This document shows positions 5,839 through 8,754 of a stretch of 8,754 bases of DNA, in pieces. The first letter of the stretch is position 1. Each line of letters starts with the position of its first letter. Where the stretch lies: assembly GCA_027731885.1 (NCBI GenBank), contig JAQCAO010000058.1, positions 1-8,754 on the forward strand, in the 5' to 3' direction. The notes beneath the pieces are model-generated. The model ran no database searches. It had not been told where the DNA came from and saw only the letters and a list, made by a program, of their open reading frames with translations. The DNA is from Actinomycetota bacterium. GTDB lineage: Bacteria > Actinomycetota > Actinomycetes > Nanopelagicales > Nanopelagicaceae. The position numbers and the translations under genes were made by a program.

Positions 5839-6859
5839 TCGGCCCGAGGTGCTTTAAGTAAACCTTCTGTCCTAATTCAAATTGTGCAGGGCCGATTACC
5901 CGCACCTTTATTGGAGTTATTGAATCTGCGATATTTACACTGAGCATTGCATCGTGCCCGTAATAATCAATGTGTACCAGCGAGCCCGCTATCCCCTCGC
6001 GATCAGATTTAGAAACTTGAATTTCCTCCGGCCTAATAACAACATAACCAGTATCGCTACCCTTAACTGCAGCGCCCAGCAAAGATAGTGGATAACGAGT
6101 TTCGCCAGTGGCTAATTTCTGGGCCGCAAGGATTAGCACATCTCCGGTACTTGCCGCGATTTCTGGAGATATAGGAGTTTCGTAAACTTCTTCTGGTGTG
6201 CCATTTTGAACAACGCGACCACTGCGCATCAAAATCACACGATCAGATGAAACCAACGCTTCCTCGCGATCATGTGTTACTAAAATCGCGGTAGATCCGA
6301 GTTTACGCAATAGTCCCACCACTTCACTGCGCAGTTCATCTCTTAACGCGGCATCTAGAGCAGAGAATGGTTCATCTAAAAGTACCAACCTTGGTTTGAT
6401 GGCAAGAGCTCGTGCCAGCGCCACTCTCGTTTGCTGACCACCAGATAGTTGACTTGGGAGCCTCTTCTCAAAACCTGACATGCCAATCAAAGAGAGCATC
6501 TCTTCAGTAATTTCAGAGATCTGCGCTTTCGAATAAATCTCTCGATCTAAACCAAAAGCTATATTTTTTCCAACGTTTAAATGCGGAAAGAGCGCGCCTT
6601 GTTGTGGCACATAACCCGTACCCCGCTTATTTGGCGGCAAGACCACCGAAGATACACCGACTAGTTGAGTACCGAAGCGAATTGCGCCGCTAGTTGGTGG
6701 AATCAGACCAGCGATAGCACGTAAGAGCGTGGTCTTGCCGCATCCCGATGGGCCTAATAACGAAGCGATCTCGCCTTGTCGCAAATCAAAGGATAGATCA
6801 GAGATAATTTCGCGTTCACCCAGATTAACGCTGAGATGAGAAATGCTAAGTGAGGTCAT
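5816..6859 (-). CDS. fbpC: Fe3+-type ABC transporter ATP-binding protein (FbpC-like)
   Basis: The cytoplasmic ATPase that powers the importer encoded just upstream. The 347 residues carry Walker A GPSGCGKTT (36-44), Q-loop Gln86 in YVPQQ, signature LSGGQ (138-142), Walker B LVLLDE (158-163), and H-loop His196 in VTHD, all intact. A C-terminal TOBE-like domain (about 265-340, with VIRPEEI) matches FbpC, PotA and similar importer ATPases. The permease stop TAA (6862-6860) abuts this ATG with no base between, so translation is probably coupled; AAGGTGAG about ten bases upstream could be a ribosome site. Fe3+ is the likeliest substrate because of the paired double-length permease and the binding-protein fragment; thiamine or other ligands of this subfamily are not excluded. 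The gene end overlaps ribonuclease D by 23 bp. Confidence 0.9.
   Translation of the reverse strand: MTSLSISHLSVNLGEREIISDLSFDLRQGEIASLLGPSGCGKTTLLRAIAGLIPPTSGAIRFGTQLVGVSSVVLPPNKRGTGYVPQQGALFPHLNVGKNIAFGLDREIYSKAQISEITEEMLSLIGMSGFEKRLPSQLSGGQQTRVALARALAIKPRLVLLDEPFSALDAALRDELRSEVVGLLRKLGSTAILVTHDREEALVSSDRVILMRSGRVVQNGTPEEVYETPISPEIAASTGDVLILAAQKLATGETRYPLSLLGAAVKGSDTGYVVIRPEEIQVSKSDREGIAGSLVHIDYYGHDAMLSVNIADSITPIKVRVIGPAQFELGQKVYLKHLGPIRYFARG
5836..5898. repeat. 10-bp inverted repeat starting at the ribonuclease D stop codon
   Basis: TAATCGGCCC at 5836-5845 is exactly reversed and complemented by GGGCCGATTA at 5889-5898, with a 43-nt spacer. The left arm begins with the ribonuclease D stop codon TAA. 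Both arms lie within the ATPase gene, encoding parts of LGPIR and VIGPA. It could form a 3'-end stem on the ribonuclease D transcript, but there is no T-tract and the loop is long, so a terminator is not supported. Confidence 0.25.
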
Positions 6860-8407
6860 TTATAGATATCTCACCTTCTGCTCAAATTCACTCTTTGCGG
6901 TTCTGGGAATCGTTAAAATAAAGGTCGGAATAGCTGCCAGAATCACCAATAATAGTGCATATGGCGCAGCATCATTAAATCTACTAATCGCTGCAAAGCT
7001 CCAAATCTCCGTCGCTAAAGTCTCCATCCCAGTTGGTCTTAACATTAAAGTTGCCGGAAGTTCTTTCATAGCAGTTAGAAAAACCAAGAGCACCCCAAGG
7101 GCTAGGTTTGGAAGAGCTATGGGGAAGACAACCTCCAGAGCAATTCTGGATTTGCTCTTACCTAAGGTGGCGGCAACCTCCCTCAACTGTGGGGATACGA
7201 GGGCTAATGAATCAGAAGTTGATGCTACAGATTTTGCCAAGAAAAGAACTGCGTAGGCAAAGGCCAGCAAGAAGATTGATTGGTAGAGCGGACCTAAGCG
7301 AGAACCAAATGATACGAGCGCTAATCCGACCACGACTCCAGGTAGTGAGTGCGCCGCCAAGATAACTTTTCCAGAGATCGCAGAAAAGGCGCTCGCTCCT
7401 TGTGAAACGAGAAAGGCAAGTGGCAGAGAGATGAGAAATGCGAAGAATGCACCCAAACCTGCTACAGAAATCGTGGAGAGTGCAGCCGATGTTAAATCAG
7501 AGATGGCGACAGCTCCTGGATTTTGGAAGTACCGCGAGAGAAGAACGTAGAAAGGAGTAAATACCGCCAAAACTCCATACAGCGCAATGACTGATAGCGT
7601 CACAATTGAGAGAGTGGGATTGGCAACCCGACGGATTCGCGTTTGGAAACCTTCAGCCCCTCGAGATTCAAATTCTCTTCCTTTGAGCACTGATTCAAAT
7701 GAGACAAATATTGCAGCAACAAAGAAGAGTAGCAGGCCGATAACGGAGGCTGCGCTGCGATCATAAGAAGATTTAAAGAGATTTTGAATGGATACGGTTA
7801 AGGTTTCCACATTTAGTAACGAGACCGCACCAAAATCACTTAGAACATATAAGCCAGACAGAAGTGCGCCAGCGCTGATGCTTCGCCGAACCTGCGGGAG
7901 AATTACCCGGAAAAATACCGAGATCTTTGAGAGACCGAGAGATCTAGCTACTTCTATTACCCCCGCATCAATTCTTTGGAAAGAGATCGTCACCGCAAGA
8001 ATCATGTACGGAAGCGTTGATAGCGAGAGGATAAAGACTGCCGCCCAGAGCCCTTGAAGTGAAGGAATCAGCGCTTTCCAGGTATAAGTAAATACATATG
8101 AAGGAATAGCAAGCGGCAGCACCGTCGACACTAGAAGTAATCGTGGGTAAGGAATTTTCACATAATGTAGACCAGCGGCGATGGCCGTGCCTAAGAAGAT
8201 ATTGATTAATACGACTATCAAAAGTAATACAAGGGTCAGTGCTAGTACTTCAACGGTCTTCGACCGCAAGAGTAGGTCGGCTATTTCACTGGCAGACTTT
8301 TCGCTCGCTCTTATAAATAGGTAAATTAGCGGCTGCGAAATCAGTAAAAGAGCCAGCGCAACCACGGCGCGTAGGCCATATTTAGATACCAAAGTTTGAA
8401 CTTTCAA
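6860..8407 (-). CDS. fbpB: Fe3+-type ABC transporter permease, double-length (FbpB-like)
   Basis: The inner-membrane channel of the importer, 515 residues with about twelve hydrophobic segments arranged as two fused permease halves. Each half has the EAA-type loop that docks on the ATPase: EVARSLGLSKISVFFRVILP (142-161) and EVAATLG through VVFP (400-419). The stretch MKELPATLMLRPTG (437-450) is typical of Fe3+/thiamine-family permeases. The single long polypeptide is the usual FbpB/ThiP arrangement. The start is unusual: an in-frame TGA lies at 8417-8419, no ATG or GTG follows until well inside the first helix, so TTG at 8407 is the best choice, with only a weak purine-rich sequence before it. 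It lies 15 bp after the binding-protein stop and directly abuts the ATPase gene, so it is clearly in one operon. Confidence 0.9.
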   Translation of the reverse strand: MKVQTLVSKYGLRAVVALALLLISQPLIYLFIRASEKSASEIADLLLRSKTVEVLALTLVLLLIVVLINIFLGTAIAAGLHYVKIPYPRLLLVSTVLPLAIPSYVFTYTWKALIPSLQGLWAAVFILSLSTLPYMILAVTISFQRIDAGVIEVARSLGLSKISVFFRVILPQVRRSISAGALLSGLYVLSDFGAVSLLNVETLTVSIQNLFKSSYDRSAASVIGLLLFFVAAIFVSFESVLKGREFESRGAEGFQTRIRRVANPTLSIVTLSVIALYGVLAVFTPFYVLLSRYFQNPGAVAISDLTSAALSTISVAGLGAFFAFLISLPLAFLVSQGASAFSAISGKVILAAHSLPGVVVGLALVSFGSRLGPLYQSIFLLAFAYAVLFLAKSVASTSDSLALVSPQLREVAATLGKSKSRIALEVVFPIALPNLALGVLLVFLTAMKELPATLMLRPTGMETLATEIWSFAAISRFNDAAPYALLLVILAAIPTFILTIPRTAKSEFEQKVRYL

Positions 8408-8422
8408 TTCTCTACTTCATCA

Positions 8423-8754
8423 CTACAAGAGGCCGACTTTGATGAGCAGATCCTGCGTCCGTTGCACATTCTCTAAAGATTCCAAATCGACTCGCGGCGA
8501 ACCAATACTCGCCAGATCAGGTAATGATTCTGGAGCTTTACTTCCTAGGATTAATGAGTATTCGTGAGTCTTTTCTACAAATCTGGCTTGGATTGGTACC
8601 GATGTCAGAAAATTAATCAAATCTTGTGCAGCTGATTTCTTCACGGAAGTTGCAAGTATTCCAACACCCGAAACGTTAACTAGATTTCCGATATCTCCCG
8701 GTTCAAAGAATCCATTAGCAACTTGAATTTCCCTACCAAAGGCTTCGCTGACTT
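8423..8754 (-). CDS. fbpA: Fe3+-type ABC transporter substrate-binding protein, C-terminal part (FbpA-like)
   Basis: The extracytoplasmic ligand-binding component, cut by the window edge so only about 109 C-terminal residues are present. The open frame continues unbroken to base 8752. Visible family features are GDIGNLVNVSGVGIL (the strand and loop after the hinge), SAAQDLINFLTS (the helix found in bacterial periplasmic binding proteins), FVEKTHEYSLILGSKAP, and the tail VDLESLENVQRTQDLLIKVGLL. These match the end of Fe3+-binding FbpA/AfuA-type proteins closely in pattern. The metal-ligand tyrosines and the signal or lipoprotein peptide lie outside the window. A GTG at 8644 is internal, not a start. 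It is the first gene of the importer operon seen here; its promoter is off the window. Confidence 0.85.
   Translation of the reverse strand, partial: VSEAFGREIQVANGFFEPGDIGNLVNVSGVGILATSVKKSAAQDLINFLTSVPIQARFVEKTHEYSLILGSKAPESLPDLASIGSPRVDLESLENVQRTQDLLIKVGLL

Noticed and set aside
5836..5898. Inverted repeat as a rho-independent terminator
   Set aside because: The loop of 43 nt is too long, there is no T-tract after either arm, and both arms are within coding sequence.
6843..7256. Long plus-strand open frame opposite the permease/ATPase junction
   Set aside because: Antisense to two intact ABC transporter genes, with no domain or ribosome site; explained by codon bias of the opposite strand.
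8642..8644. GTG at 8644 as a start codon for a 73-residue protein
   Set aside because: The frame continues upstream to the window edge with conserved binding-protein sequence (GDIGNLVNVSGVGIL), so the GTG is an internal valine.
1..8754. RNA genes, riboswitches, CRISPR arrays, insertion sequences, phage or defence modules
   Set aside because: Gaps between genes are all under 100 bp and hold no such structure; the coding genes are metabolic, transport and envelope families with no defence or mobility signature.

Overview
The window looks like chromosomal DNA from a low-GC, streamlined actinobacterium. The pairing of a DUF3000 protein with an HRDC-type ribonuclease D, and of a PimB'-like mannosyltransferase with a NlpC/P60 hydrolase, are both actinobacterial gene neighbourhoods (in Mycobacterium tuberculosis Rv2680-Rv2681 and Rv2188c-Rv2190c). 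Base composition is around or just below 50% GC by eye. Genes are packed tightly, convergent genes overlap at their 3' ends, and most starts have no Shine-Dalgarno but a TANNNT box 6-9 nt upstream. This fits the freshwater planktonic acI group (Ca. Nanopelagicales), but that assignment is inference from composition and gene content, not proven.

Layout: (1) 1-2466, minus strand, a cell-envelope cluster read leftwards: a 61-residue CxxC-CxxC protein, a secreted coiled-coil NlpC/P60 peptidoglycan hydrolase, and a GT4 glycosyltransferase resembling the phosphatidylinositol mannoside mannosyltransferase PimB'. (2) 2522-3019, plus strand, a compact RibD-C/pyrimidine-reductase-like protein, divergent from the cluster with only 55 bp between start codons. 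(3) 3003-3845, minus strand, an EamA/DMT-family membrane transporter, overlapping the reductase tail to tail by 17 bp. (4) 3917-5838, plus strand, a DUF3000 protein followed by ribonuclease D with an HRDC region. (5) 5816-8754, minus strand, an ABC importer of the ferric-iron Fbp type read leftwards: substrate-binding protein (C-terminal part only, cut by the window edge), double-length permease, and ATPase. Its ATPase overlaps ribonuclease D tail to tail by 23 bp.

How the genes work together: the left cluster would make and remodel the envelope (glycolipid mannosylation plus peptidoglycan cleavage). The right block is a complete importer apart from the missing N-terminus of the binding protein. 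The central genes are RNA processing, an uncharacterised actinobacterial protein, a reductase and a transporter, with no obvious common pathway.

No RNA genes, mobile elements, CRISPR arrays or long repeats were seen, and no stretch over 300 bases lacks a gene. I found no convincing new multi-gene system. The points most worth a second look are the conserved Cys-rich small protein at the head of the envelope cluster, and the consistent leaderless-type promoter architecture at six start codons.
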